Shown here piece by piece: positions 29,343 to 40,513 of a stretch of DNA of 64,000 bases. The position numbers and the translations under genes are program-made. Below the pieces are notes generated by a model. That model saw only the letters and a list, made by a program, of their open reading frames with translations. It was not told the DNA's origin and did no database searches. Source of the stretch: Shinella sp. UYSO24 (lineage in GTDB: Bacteria; Pseudomonadota; Alphaproteobacteria; Rhizobiales; Rhizobiaceae); the NCBI GenBank assembly GCA_902167985.1, contig CABHNZ010000002.1:372001-436000 (forward strand), written 5' to 3'. Each line of letters opens with the position of its first letter. The first letter of the stretch is position 1.

Positions 29343-30010
29343 CGATCAAGCACCATATAAGCGACGATTTTCTCGTCGAATATGCGGCCGGCACGCTGAG
29401 CGAAGGCTGGAGCCTTGGCGTTGCCAGCCATCTGGCGCTCTGCCCGGAATGCCGGCATCGGCTGGCAGCGATGGAAGGGGCGGCCGGCGCGCTTCTCGAC
29501 AAGCTCGATACAGTCGGATCGGATGATGATGCCTGGGCGCGGATGAAGGGCAGGCTCGGAGAGATCCGCGTCGAGGACGTTTCCCGCGCCGCACCGCCTG
29601 CGCCTTCCACGCCGGCTGCACCCGAGGGCGTGTTGCCGGAGCCGCTGCGGTCCTATGTCGGCGGCGATATTCATGAGGTGAAGTGGCGGGCTCTGGGACG
29701 CGGCGCCTATCAGATCCTCATCGATACGGGCGACAGGACCACACAGACGCGGCTCTTGCGCATCCCGGCCGGAAAGCCGGTGCCGGAGCATACGCATCAG
29801 GGCCGTGAGCTGACGCTGGTTCTGTCGGGCAGTTTCCGCGACGAGGTCGACCATTTCGGCCGCGGCGATATCGAAGAGGCCGACGGCACGCTGCTGCATC
29901 AGCCGAAGGCGGATGAGGATCAGGACTGTATCTGCCTTGCCGTCACGGAGGCGCCGCTCAGGTTCTCAAGCTGGATCGTCCGGCTGGTGCAGCCGATCCT
30001 GAAGATCTGA
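29339..30010 (+). CDS. chrR: ChrR-type zinc anti-sigma factor with C-terminal cupin
   Basis: 223 residues. The N-terminal zinc anti-sigma domain shows the ligand set H6, H31, C35, C38 (HLALCPECRHR) that holds the sigma factor inactive. The C-terminal cupin domain (KPVPEHTHQGRELTLVLSGSF, GDIEEADGTLLHQP) keeps a second metal-site pattern of His/Glu and senses the oxidant signal in the Rhodobacter protein. It is translationally coupled to the sigma gene. Confidence 0.93.
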   Translation: MTIKHHISDDFLVEYAAGTLSEGWSLGVASHLALCPECRHRLAAMEGAAGALLDKLDTVGSDDDAWARMKGRLGEIRVEDVSRAAPPAPSTPAAPEGVLPEPLRSYVGGDIHEVKWRALGRGAYQILIDTGDRTTQTRLLRIPAGKPVPEHTHQGRELTLVLSGSFRDEVDHFGRGDIEEADGTLLHQPKADEDQDCICLAVTEAPLRFSSWIVRLVQPILKI

Positions 30011-30022
30011 GCGGAGAAGACC

Positions 30023-30418
30023 ATGGCTCTGCCCGTCGCTTATCTGGCTGCGGCCGTCGTGTTCTTCGGGCTCGATTTTCTCTGGCTCGGCACGGTGGCC
30101 ACCGGCTTCTATCGCCGGATGATCGGTCCCCTGATGCGCGAAAGGCCGAATTTCATCGCGGCCGGCCTGTTCTATCTCCTTTATATCGGCGGCATCGTCT
30201 ATTTCGCCGTCGCGCCGGCGATCGCAGAGGGCGACTGGTCGAAGGCGACCCTTGCCGGATCGCTCTTCGGCTTTCTCGCCTATGCCACCTATGACATCAC
30301 CAATCTGGCGACATTGAAGAACTGGCCCGTGCGCATGTGCGTCGTCGATATCCTTTGGGGAACGGTTGCGACCGGCCTTGCGGCAACCGCAGGCTATGCG
30401 GCGGCGCGTCTCATCTGA
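30023..30418 (+). CDS. DUF2177 membrane protein
   Basis: 131 residues with four predicted helices (LPVAYLAAAVVFFGLDFLWL; FIAAGLFYLLYIGGIVYF; ATLAGSLFGFLAYATYDITN; CVVDILWGTVATGLAAT). DUF2177 proteins are often encoded with ECF11 sigma/ChrR pairs and cfa-like genes; function unknown. It starts 12 bp after chrR with a GGAGAAGA site, so it is in the same operon and likely part of the sigma regulon. Confidence 0.9.
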   Translation: MALPVAYLAAAVVFFGLDFLWLGTVATGFYRRMIGPLMRERPNFIAAGLFYLLYIGGIVYFAVAPAIAEGDWSKATLAGSLFGFLAYATYDITNLATLKNWPVRMCVVDILWGTVATGLAATAGYAAARLI

Positions 30419-30504
30419 CCATTTCTGCGGGTTCTGGCGGGGCCCAAGGTTTACATCGACGGCATGGCCTCTATGTTTAGAAAACACCGATAAACCGAAG
30501 CGCT

Positions 30505-30525
30505 GCCGGATTTCCCTTATCCGGC
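30505..30525. other. Small perfect hairpin between DUF2177 and bacteriophytochrome genes
   Basis: GCCGGAT / ATCCGGC with a 7-nt loop, midway in a 170-bp gap. No T-tract follows, so it is not a clear intrinsic terminator. Confidence 0.35.
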
Positions 30526-30588
30526 CTGGCGCATGTCTGTTGCTGCATGTCATGAGCCGATGCCAAGGCCAACCTCAAGGATCGACGC

Positions 30589-32834
30589 GTGAAGCCATCC
30601 GGAGCCGATCTCAACGATGACCTCACGGGCGAGGGTGGGGACGAGCGGAGCAGCGTCGATCTCGATATCTGTGCCAGAGAGCCGATCCAGATACCGGGCG
30701 CAATCCAGCCGCATGGCGCGCTTGTCGTCCTGAGGCCGGCGGATATGACGGTAATCCAGGCGAGCCGCAATGCATCGGATTATTTCGGCGAGGGCGTAAG
30801 CCTCGGCAAGGTTGCCGGCGGGCTCCTCGGATCGATCGCAGCGAGGCTTGCCGAGTGGCACCAGTCGCTCGAACCGGTGATGCAGGCGCATCTGGCGGAT
30901 GCGCTTCAGGTGACGGCGCATCGCGCCGGGCCATCGATCGTCGTCGAGGCGGAAAAGGCGCCACCCGGACAGCTCGAAGGGCTGTTCTCGAAACTGCGCG
31001 GCTTTGCCCAGCTTCTGACGGCGCAACCGGATATACCAGGCTCGCTCGACGCATCGGCACGGTTCATCGCCGATCTTACCGGTTTCGACCGGGTTCTCGT
31101 CTATCGTTTCGATGAGGCGTGGAACGGCCATGTGGTGGCCGAAGCCGGCAACGGCAATCTGCCCTCCTATCTCGATCTGCGCTTTCCCGCAGCCGATATC
31201 CCGGCGCAGGCGCGGGCGCTTTATGCGTCGAACCGGCTGAGGATCATTCCGGATGCCAATTATCAGGCGGTGCCGGTCGAGCCGGTCATCAATCCCGATA
31301 CTGCCGGTCCGCTTGATCTTTCGCAGGCACAGCTGCGAAGCGTCTCGCCGGTGCATCTCGAATATATGCGCAATATGGGAACGGCCGCCTCGATGTCCGT
31401 TTCCATCCTTGTCGATGGCAGGCTCTGGGGGCTGATCTCGTGCCATAGCGCAGCCCCTCATATCGTGCCGGTGACGATCCGCGATGCCTGCGACTTCATC
31501 GTGCAATCGCTGGCCATGCGGATCGCAGCGCTCGTCCATGCCGAGGATGCCGCGAGCCGGGTGGCGCTGTCGCGCATTTCCGGCCGGCTGCTCGCCTCGA
31601 TGTCCGGCAGTTTCGGCTGGGTGGACGGGCTGGTTGCGATTTCCGACGATCTTCTCGATCAGGTGGGGGCGACGGGCGCGGCGATCGTCACCGATGACCG
31701 CTATCTGACGGCCGGGGAGGTGCCGGACGAGGAGCAGGTGCGCGGTATCGTCGAATGGCTGAAGGAGAGGGAAGACCACGAGATCGTCAGCACGACCTCG
31801 CTGTCGCAGCACTATCCCACGGCGGAAGCGTTTGCGGCCGAGGCGAGCGGGCTGATCGCCATCCGCATTTCCGAACTCTATCCGAGCTGGCTCCTCTGGT
31901 TCCGGCCGGAAGTGGTGCGGACCGTGCAATGGGGTGGCGATCCGCATAAGGTGGTGCATGAGAGCGGCCGCATCCATCCGCGCAGATCCTTCGACGCATG
32001 GCGCGAACAGGTGCGCCTGCATGCCAGGCCCTGGAGCGCGGCGGAGCTTTCGGCGGCGCGCGATCTGCGCAGCGCCATCGTCGGCATCGTTCTGCGCAAG
32101 GCGGAGGAGCTGGCCGAGCTTTCGAGCGAGCTCAAGCGCTCCAACAAGGAACTGGAAGCCTTTTCCTATTCGGTCTCGCATGATCTTCGCGCGCCGTTTC
32201 GCCATATCGTCGGCTTTGCGCAGCTGCTTCGGGATCGCGAGACGGGGCTCGATGCCAAGTCGCAGCACTATCTGCAGACCATCTCTGATTCGGCGATCGC
32301 GCCGGGCGGCTGGTCGATGATCTTTTGAATTTCTCGCAGCTCGGGCGAACCGCGCTCAACCGCAAGCCGGTCGATATGAACAAGCTGGTCGCCGAGGTGG
32401 TGAAGAGCGTGATGATCAATGTCGAGGACCGGACCATCGAGTGGTCGATCGACCGGTTGCCGGACGCTTTCGGCGATGCGACGCTGCTGCGGCAGGTCTG
32501 GTTCAACCTCATCGAAAACGCGGTGAAATATACCCGCCCGCGCGATGTCGCGCGCATTTCCATCAGCGGCGAAGAGGGCGGCGAACAGATGACCTATCGC
32601 GTCTCAGACAACGGCGTCGGCTTCGACATGACCTATAGCGGCAAGCTATTCGGCGTCTTCCAGCGCTTGCAGCGGGCCGAGGATTTCGAAGGGACCGGCA
32701 TCGGTCTTGCCCTTGTCAGGCGCATAGTCGAGCGCCATAACGGCAGTATCACCGCTACCGGCGAGGTCGATCGCGGCGCGTCTTTCGTGTTCGCCCTCCC
32801 GTCAGATATGAAGAAAGGCCGGGCAATTGCCTGA
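30589..32834 (+). CDS. Bacteriophytochrome histidine kinase, one frame break
   Basis: Red/far-red light sensor. The PAS domain carries the biliverdin-binding Cys28 (DICAREPIQIPGAIQPHG). The GAF domain has F-D-R-V-L-V-Y-R-F, the DIP motif at 203-205 and chromophore-pocket His256 and His286. The PHY domain has the tongue motif PRRSF at 464-468. The kinase box is SYSVSHDLRAPFRHIVGF with His531, followed by an ATPase domain with ENAVKY, DNGVGFDM and GTGIGLALVRRIVERH. One missing G near 32302 breaks the frame (SAIAAGRLVDDLLNFSQ). Repaired length is 748 residues, usual for the family. GTG start after AAGGA. Its stop overlaps the response regulator gene. Confidence 0.93.
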
Positions 32835-33282
32835 AATACGCCCCATCCTGCTGGTCGAGGATAATCCGCGCGATCTGGAGCTGACGCTCGCCGCGCTGGA
32901 GAAGTGCCAGCTTGCCAATGAGATCGTGATTGCCCGCGATGGCGCGGAGGCGATCGACTACCTGTTTGCCCGCGGCATCCATGCGGCGCCGGCAGGCGAT
33001 CCGACCGTCGTGCTGCTCGACCTGAAACTGCCGAAGGTCGACGGGCTGGAAGTGCTCGATACGGTGAAGAAGGATGCAGGGCTTCGCCATATCCCGATCG
33101 TCATGCTGACCTCGTCGCGCGAGGAGCAGGATCTGGTGAAAAGCTACGAGCTCGGCGTCAATGCCTTCGTCGTCAAACCGGTCGAGTTCAACGAATTCTT
33201 CAAGGCCATTCAGGACCTCGGCGTCTTCTGGGCGCTGCTCAACGAGCCCCCACCGGGATATCGGAGTAATGATGCCAATTGA
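32827..33282 (+). CDS. Single-domain response regulator (Rcp1-like) partner of the bacteriophytochrome
   Basis: 151 residues, TTG start overlapping the phytochrome stop by 8 bases. The receiver fold is complete: acidic ED11-12, phospho-acceptor Asp65 (VVLLDLKLPKVDGLEV), Thr/Ser in MLTSSRE and Lys in VVKPVEF. There is no output domain. Such regulators next to phytochromes accept phosphate from the light sensor, and here may pass it on to the following receiver-kinase. Confidence 0.93.
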   Translation: MPEIRPILLVEDNPRDLELTLAALEKCQLANEIVIARDGAEAIDYLFARGIHAAPAGDPTVVLLDLKLPKVDGLEVLDTVKKDAGLRHIPIVMLTSSREEQDLVKSYELGVNAFVVKPVEFNEFFKAIQDLGVFWALLNEPPPGYRSNDAN

Positions 33283-34321
33283 TGTGATTGCAGACCGGCC
33301 AACGATCCTCATGCTGGAGGATAGCCCACTCGATGCGGAGCTGATCCGCGAGCATCTCGAAGGGATTTCGCCGGAACCTGTCATCATCCGCGCCGAAACG
33401 CGGGCCGACTATATCATGGCGCTCGATGCGCGCGGGTTCGATCTCATTCTGGCGGATTTCTCGCTGCCGGATTTCGATGGCATGACGGCGCTTGAAATGG
33501 CAGCCAGGCAGGTGCCCGACGTGCCGTTCATCTTCGTCTCCGGCGTGCTTGGCGAAGAGGTGGCGATCGAATCCTTCCGCCGCGGGGCGACGGACTATGT
33601 GCTGAAGCAGCGGCTGATCCGGCTGAGGGCCGCCGTCGAGCGAGCGCTTGCCGAGGCGCGGGACAAGGCGGAACATCGCCGGGTCCAGCAGCAGAAGGAG
33701 CTTCTGGTCCGCGAACTCAGCCACCGGGTGAAGAACACGATGGCCATGGTGATGTCGCTGGTGCGACGCACGGCGCGAAACAGCACGGATGTCGAAAGCT
33801 ATGTCGAAAACCTTCTCGGCCGGCTGAGGGCGATGGCGGATGCGCATGCGCTGCTTTTCGAGACGAACTGGAGCGAGGCGGAGCTTGCCGACGTGATTTC
33901 CCGCACGCTTGCGCCGCATCTGCAGGGACGCGGCGCGCGGTTCGAAATCGAGAACGGGCCGTCCGTCCGGCTCGATCCCAAGGCATCGCTGGCGCTCAGC
34001 ATGGTGTTCAACGAACTGACGACCAATGCCGTGAAATATGGTGCGCTGTCGAACGAGACGGGGCGGATCGTCATCGGCTGGTGCATCGAGCCGGTGGTTG
34101 CCGACGATGGCAGCGAGGGTCGTGAAGTCAGGCTGCGCTGGCGCGAGGTCGGCGGCCCCGGCGTGACGCCGCCCGAGGACGAGGGGTTTGGCACGACGCT
34201 CATTCAGCGCAGCATTCAATACGAGCTGCATGGCGATGCCGAGATGACCTATGCGGCGGACGGTCTCGTCTGCCTGATCTCTTTCCCGTTCGGGGTGAAG
34301 AAGGATGCCGGTGCGGCGTGA
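33269..34321 (+). CDS. Receiver domain fused to HWE-family histidine kinase
   Basis: 350 residues. The N-terminal receiver (Asp63 in LILADFSLPDFDG; KQ in YVLKQRLIRL) is joined by a coiled coil (110-145) to an HWE kinase: ELSHRVKNTMAMV with His152, FNELTTNAVKYGAL (N box), the Trp-x-Glu motif LRWREVGGPGV and GFGTTLIQ. Its start overlaps the preceding gene by 14 bases. The order phytochrome, receiver, receiver-kinase suggests a branched phosphorelay downstream of light. Confidence 0.92.
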   Translation: MMPIDVIADRPTILMLEDSPLDAELIREHLEGISPEPVIIRAETRADYIMALDARGFDLILADFSLPDFDGMTALEMAARQVPDVPFIFVSGVLGEEVAIESFRRGATDYVLKQRLIRLRAAVERALAEARDKAEHRRVQQQKELLVRELSHRVKNTMAMVMSLVRRTARNSTDVESYVENLLGRLRAMADAHALLFETNWSEAELADVISRTLAPHLQGRGARFEIENGPSVRLDPKASLALSMVFNELTTNAVKYGALSNETGRIVIGWCIEPVVADDGSEGREVRLRWREVGGPGVTPPEDEGFGTTLIQRSIQYELHGDAEMTYAADGLVCLISFPFGVKKDAGAA

Positions 34322-34339
34322 TCGGCCAGGGAGGTAGCG

Positions 34340-34747
34340 TCAGGCTGCGTCCCGGCGCTCGCCAAAGGTTTCCTTCATGAGGTGGGTCAGCTTCTGGGCC
34401 GTCCATGGCTTTGCGAGAAGCGGAAGACCGGCGAGCCGAGCCTTGACCTCCGGCAGTTCGGCATAGCCGCTGCAGACGATGAAGGGGATGTTGCGTTCTG
34501 TCAGAAGGTCGATGACCGGAAAGGACAGTTCGCCATGCAGGTTGAGATCGACGATCGCGCCGTCCAGCTCATTGCGCGGGATGGCATCGAGCGCATCGGC
34601 GATGCGGCCGAAGGGGCCGATGATGCGGTTTCCTGTGCGAAGCAGGTGATCTTCCATATCCATTGCAAGAAGAAGATCATCTTCGAGAAGAAGAATGGCG
34701 GGCTGTTCTGCGGTCATTTTCTGTTCGGACATCGTATCGCTAGGCAT
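34340..34747 (-). CDS. Single-domain response regulator, convergent with the light-sensing operon
   Basis: About 135 residues from the chosen Met (longer and shorter starts possible). The receiver core ILLLEDDLLLAMDMED, phospho-Asp in GAIVDLNLHGE, FIVCSGYAELP and Lys in LLAKPWTAQKL is complete; there is no output domain. This type is common as a partner of HWE kinases, and the gene ends 18 bp from the HWE kinase stop on the opposite strand. Confidence 0.85.
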   Translation of the reverse strand: MPSDTMSEQKMTAEQPAILLLEDDLLLAMDMEDHLLRTGNRIIGPFGRIADALDAIPRNELDGAIVDLNLHGELSFPVIDLLTERNIPFIVCSGYAELPEVKARLAGLPLLAKPWTAQKLTHLMKETFGERRDAA

Positions 34748-34957
34748 CGCATCAGTAGACTGGGACAAGACAAAAGCACGAGTGGCTGAAACTGGAGCAG
34801 GCTTGACGCTTGTCAAGGCGACGTATTTTTACGGCGCCAGAGGTTTCAAGGCGGTAAAGGCCAGGCGAGAACAGTTTCGTCGGCGACAACGCCGCCGACG
34901 CGGGTGAGGTTCCAGTCAGGGTTCCATTTGGTCTTGCGGGTCGCCGGGGCGTTTTCG

Positions 34958-35946
34958 TCAGGCAGCAAGGTTGCTGCGTGGGTCAAAACTGTCGGCTGGC
35001 TGCCACTGGCTGACGAATTCCGTCAGTTCGGCATCCGGTTCCTGCGCAAGCACGATCTTCAGCGTGACGAAAAGATCGCCGTTGTCGCCATTCCGCTTGG
35101 GCAGGCCCTTGCCTTTGAGGCGCAGCACGGTGCCGGTATTGGCATTCGGCTTCAGCGTCATCTGCACGGATCCGGTCGGGGTCGGCACCTTCACCTTGCC
35201 GCCGAGCACGGCTTCTTTCAGGGAGATCGGCAGGTCGATGCGGATATCGTCGCCATCCTCCACGAAGAGGGCATGCGGGCGGATGCTGACGGCGATATAG
35301 GCGTCGCCGGCCTGACCCTTGCCGAGGCCGGCAGAGCCCTTGCCGCGCAGGCGAAGCACCTGACCATCACGGGTGCGGCGGGGATCTTCACATCGAGCGT
35401 CGAGCCGCCGGGAAGCGTCACTGTAGCCGTCGTGCCGTTGACGGCATCGAGGAAATCGACCTCCATGGCAAAGCGCAGGTCATTGCCCTGAGCGTGGAAA
35501 TCACCGGACTGGAAGCCGGCGAAGCCCTGCCTCTGGCCGCCGCCCATCCCGCCCCCCATGCCGCCGCGACGGGACATGAAGCTTGCAAAGATGTCCTCGA
35601 AATCTTCCATGCCGCCCGATGCCGAGAAGCCGGAAAAGCCGGATGATCTGCCATGTCCTGCGCCATCGCCGCCGGCCGCTGCCCAGTCAAAATCCGAGTT
35701 GGCGTATTGCGGTGCGCGCTCGACACCATTGATGTCGATCAGGCCGCGGTCGAAAAGGGCGCGCTTGTCCTCGTCGCCGAGGATTTCGTGGGCGAGCGAA
35801 ATTTCCTTGAAGGCGTCTTCGGCCTGTTTGTCTCCGGGGTTCAGGTCCGGGTGGTATTTCTTGGCGAGCTTGCGAAAGGCGCTTCTGATGTCCTTTTCGC
35901 TCGCATCGGGCTTGACGCCCAGTATGTCATAAGGATCTGTTCTCAT
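34958..35946 (-). CDS. DnaJ-class co-chaperone (CbpA-like), one frame break
   Basis: J-domain at 3-68 with HPD at 32-34 ([28 protein letters not shown]) stimulates the ATPase of DnaK. A Gly/Phe/Met-rich linker ([18 protein letters not shown]) and the two C-terminal substrate-binding beta domains follow. No Cys-rich zinc finger is present, so it is CbpA-type, not DnaJ proper. One base is missing near 35375 (DVKIPAA then [16 protein letters not shown]). Repaired length is 329 residues. GGAGAAG precedes the ATG. Confidence 0.9.
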
Positions 35947-36133
35947 CGTCTTCTCCATATCCTCGATCGAGCAACATGGCGTTCGGAAGCTGCAACAGCC
36001 TTCCGGTCCAGCCGGCCCCGTTTCGGCGACCGGCAGAGAAGATGTAAGAACGGTGAAAATGGCTTTCAATATGTAACACAGCATCGGCTGTGATGCCCGG
36101 CAGATGGTGCCGGGCATTATGGCCAAGGGTGGC

Positions 36134-37381
<1,248 letters not shown>

Positions 37382-37460
37382 GGCTCAATATCCGCAATGA
37401 TTTGCTCAAGGATGCCGAAACCATAGCGGGCGTGGCTCTAATGCGAAATGGTCAATGACG

Positions 37461-37489
37461 GAAAAACGGCCCCGCTTGCGCGGGGCCGT
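37461..37489 (-). terminator. Intrinsic terminator after the TRAP/galacturonate operon
   Basis: 10-bp stem ACGGCCCCGC / GCGGGGCCGT, 4-nt loop, followed on the minus strand by TTTTTC. It lies 26 bp after the dctM stop. Confidence 0.88.
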
Positions 37490-37515
37490 GACGTGCCGGT
37501 TTCTGCCGATCGTGC

Positions 37516-38795
37516 TCAGCGAAACACGGCAGGCAGCCAGAGGGACAGGGCCGGCACGTAAGTGACGAGCATGAGGACGGCGATGCTGGCGCCGAAGAAG
37601 GGCCAGATGGTCCGCATCGCCTCGCGTATGGTTATCCCGCCCACGGCACAGCCGACGAAGAGGACGGTGCCCACGGGTGGCGTGTTGAGGCCGATGCCGG
37701 CATTCAGGATCATCACCACGCCGAAATGCACCGGATCGATGCCGAAGGCCTTGACCACCGGCAGGAGGACGGGCGTCGAGATGATGACCATCGGCGCCAT
37801 GTCCATGAAGGTGCCGAGCAGGAGAAGAAGCAGGTTGATGACCAGAAGCACGATGATCGGATTGTCCGAGATCGCCCGGATCGCGCCGATCATCAGCGTC
37901 TGCACCTGAAGAAAGGCCATGAGCCAGCCGAAGGAAGCGGCGGTGCCGATGACCAGCAGGACCATGGCCGTCGTCCTGACGGCGCCCATGACGGCCTCGA
38001 CGAAACCCTCCCAATCCAGTTCGCGATAGACGAGCATGGCGACGAGGAAGGCGTAGAGGACGGCGATGCAGGAGCTCTCGGTGGCAGTGAAGACGCCGGA
38101 GCGCACGCCGCCGAAGATGATGCCGATCAGGAGGATGCCGGGGAAGGCCGAGACGAGGAAATAGAGGACGCGGGTGAAACCGGGAAAGGGTTCCGACGGA
38201 TAGCCGCGCCGGCGCGCGACGATATAGGCCGTCACCATCAGGCGGCCGCCAGCAACAGACCCGGAACGATGCCGGCGGTGAAGAGATCGGCCACCGAGAC
38301 ATTGCCGCCGGCTGCGATCGAATAGAGGATCATGTTGTGCGAGGGCGGGATCATCAGGGCGATGATCGCGGCATTGACGGTGACGTTGACCGCGTAATCG
38401 CGGTCATAGCCGCGGGCGGCCATCTGCGGCACCATGAGGCCGCCAACGGCAGAGGCATCGGCAACGGCCGAGCCGGAAATGCCGCCGAAGAGCGTCGATG
38501 CCACGACATTGACCTGACCGAGGCCGCCGCGCAGGTGGCCGACAATGCCGGCTGCAAAGCGGATCAGCCGGGTGGCGATGCCGCCGCGCACCATCAGGTC
38601 GCCGGCAAAGATGAAGAACGGGATCGCCATCATGGCAAAGACGTTCATGCCGGAATTCAGCTGCTGGAAAACGACGATGGGCGGCAGGCCCATGTAGAGC
38701 ACGGTCGCCAGCGAGGCGATGCCGAGGCAGAACGCGATCGGCATGCCGATGACCATCAGCAGGGTGAAGGTGCCGAAGAGGATCGTATAGGTCAT
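37516..38795 (-). CDS. dctM: TRAP transporter large permease (DctM), one frame break
   Basis: Sodium-coupled translocating subunit of a tripartite transporter, about 12 helices. Visible are IPFFIFAGDLMVRGGIATRLIRF, GGISGSAVADASAVGGLMVPQM, IPPSHNMILYSIAAGG and, in the second part, GTFMDMAPMVIISTPVLLPVVKAFGIDPVHFGVVMILNAGIGLNTPPVG, all family signatures. A one-base loss near 38240 (LLLAAALMVTAYIVARR) splits it. Repaired length is 426 residues, the standard size. The start follows the dctQ stop directly. Confidence 0.93.
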
Positions 38796-39317
38796 TTACG
38801 CCGCCTCCTGAACCACGACATCGGCGGCGATATCCTCGCCGAGCAGGATGTCGATGAAGCGCTCGAGCGAAAACAGCGAGATCATGCCGCCGCCGAAGAT
38901 CATCGGGATGAAATCTACGCCGCCCGGCCAGCCGAGGACGGGAATGGTCGCCGACCATGTGCCGGCCGCAAGCAGCCATGAATAGTAGGCCATGGCGAGG
39001 CCGAAGGCGGTGATGAGCGCAAGGCTCACCAGATCCATGCCCTTCTGCACCGGCGGCGGCATCATGTAGCGCACGACATCGAGGCCGAGATGGACGCTTT
39101 CGCGCACGCCGACCGCGGCACCCAGCATGATGAACCAGGACATGAGGTAGAGCGACAGCGGCTCGGACCAGCTGGGGCTGTCGTTCAGCACATAGCGGCC
39201 GAACACCTGCCAGCCGACGATCAGCGTCATCGCGATCATGCCGGTGCCTGCGAGATAAAGAGAAAGGCGACTGAGGCCGGCGAGAAAAGGCCGGATCGCG
39301 CGCATGACATTCCACAT
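38796..39317 (-). CDS. dctQ: TRAP transporter small permease (DctQ)
   Basis: 173 residues with four helices. The family stretch EPLSLYLMSWFIMLGAAVGVRESVHLGLDVV is clear. It pairs with DctM in the membrane. GGAGGACG precedes the ATG; the stop TAA is followed at once by the dctM ATG. Confidence 0.94.
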   Translation of the reverse strand: MWNVMRAIRPFLAGLSRLSLYLAGTGMIAMTLIVGWQVFGRYVLNDSPSWSEPLSLYLMSWFIMLGAAVGVRESVHLGLDVVRYMMPPPVQKGMDLVSLALITAFGLAMAYYSWLLAAGTWSATIPVLGWPGGVDFIPMIFGGGMISLFSLERFIDILLGEDIAADVVVQEAA

Positions 39318-39399
39318 GGCTTCGTCCTCCGCCGGGAGAACCGCCCGGCAACCAATGAAGAAACAGATTTCGATAGGCGAACAGGTCTTGAAGGCGAGA

Positions 39400-39424
39400 C
39401 GGCCGGCGCTCTTGGCGCCGGCCG
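39400..39424 (-). other. Intra-operon hairpin between dctP and dctQ
   Basis: 10-bp stem CGGCCGGCGC / GCGCCGGCCG, 5-nt loop, no T-tract, 13 bp after the dctP stop. In binding-protein transporter operons such hairpins often stabilise the upstream mRNA so that binding protein is made in excess; that role here is inference. Confidence 0.6.
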
Positions 39425-39436
39425 GTTACGACAGGA

Positions 39437-40465
39437 TCACTTGACGTCCTGAATGCGCTTCAGCGTGTCCTTCATCTTCTGGTCGGTGACGAAGCGGGCA
39501 TAGACCGGGGTCATTGCGGCCGCGAATTCCTGCTTGTCGACCTTGATGACCTTCACGCCACCGGCGCGGACCTTTTCCTCGGATGCCTTTTCGCGGGCGC
39601 TCCAGAGTTCACGCATCTTGACGACGCTGTCCTTGGCCGCCTGACGCACCAGTTTCTGGTCGTCGGGCGAGAGCTTGTCCCAGGAGGTCTTCGCCATGAC
39701 GAGGATTTCCGGGTTCAGCGAATGTTCGGTCAGCGTGTAGTTCTTGGCCACTTCGTAATGGCGCGCGCTCTCATAGGACGGCCAGTTGTTTTCCGCGCCA
39801 TCGACCACGCCGGTCTCCAGCGAGGAGTAGACCTCGCCCATCGGCATTGGCGTCGGATTGGCGCCGAAGGCCTGCATCATGGCGATCCACAGGTCCGATT
39901 GCTGGACGCGGATCTTTACGCCCTTCAGGTCGGCAAGTTTCTCGATCGGCTTCTTCGTCGTGTAGAAGGAGCGGGCGCCGCTGTCGTAATAGGCAAGCCC
40001 GACGAGGCCATGCGGCTCGAAGGCGGCCAGGATCTCGTCGCCGATCGGACCGTCGACGACCTTGTGCATGTGGTCGGTCGAGCGGAACAGGAAGGGCAGG
40101 CCGAGAACGGTGGTCTGCGGTACGAGATTGTTGAAGGCAGCCGCATTGACGCGGTTCATGTCGATCACGCCGAAACGGGTCTGTTCGATCGTGTCTTTCT
40201 CCTGGCCGAGAACAGCATTGTTCATGACCTGGACCTTGATGCGGCCCTTGGAGCGCTCGTTGAGCAGCTGCCCCATATATTTGACCGCTTCGACGGTCGG
40301 ATAGCCGTCGGGATGGATGTCTGCCGAACGCAGGGAAATCTCCTGCGCCTGAGCCTTCGAGGGCTCGACGATTGCCGTTGTCGCCATTGTCCCGATGGCG
40401 AAAAGGCAGGGGACGAGCATGCATGTCAGCCGCCGGGAGAGCCCCGGCATTCTGGTCTGTTTCAT
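39437..40465 (-). CDS. dctP: TRAP transporter solute-binding protein (DctP)
   Basis: 342 residues with a signal peptide (to about 40, ...KAQAQE). Typical DctP motifs are GRIKVQVMNNAVLGQEKDTIEQTRFG, KGVKIRVQQSDLWIAMMQAFGANPTPMPMGEVYSSLETGVVDGAENN and LSPDDQKLVRQAAKDS. The Arg in KIRVQ usually contacts the substrate carboxylate. Sitting directly after galactarolactone enzymes, it most likely binds galacturonate, galactarate or their oligomers. GGAGAGGGAA lies upstream. Confidence 0.93.
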   Translation of the reverse strand: MKQTRMPGLSRRLTCMLVPCLFAIGTMATTAIVEPSKAQAQEISLRSADIHPDGYPTVEAVKYMGQLLNERSKGRIKVQVMNNAVLGQEKDTIEQTRFGVIDMNRVNAAAFNNLVPQTTVLGLPFLFRSTDHMHKVVDGPIGDEILAAFEPHGLVGLAYYDSGARSFYTTKKPIEKLADLKGVKIRVQQSDLWIAMMQAFGANPTPMPMGEVYSSLETGVVDGAENNWPSYESARHYEVAKNYTLTEHSLNPEILVMAKTSWDKLSPDDQKLVRQAAKDSVVKMRELWSAREKASEEKVRAGGVKVIKVDKQEFAAAMTPVYARFVTDQKMKDTLKRIQDVK

Positions 40466-40513
40466 TTCCCTCTCCTCCGAAAAAGCCGGGGCCTCCTCGC
40501 CCCGGCGATACCG

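Noticed and set aside
30505..30525. Terminator of the sigma/ChrR operon
   Set aside because: The stem is only 7 bp and no T-tract follows, so termination is not supported.
30550..32268. A 572-residue open frame on the minus strand opposite the bacteriophytochrome
   Set aside because: Same cause; the plus strand carries an unmistakable PAS-GAF-PHY protein.
37516..38795. dctM as two separate genes or a true pseudogene
   Set aside because: One added base gives a continuous 426-residue DctM of standard size. The same kind of loss is seen in dozens of unrelated genes here.
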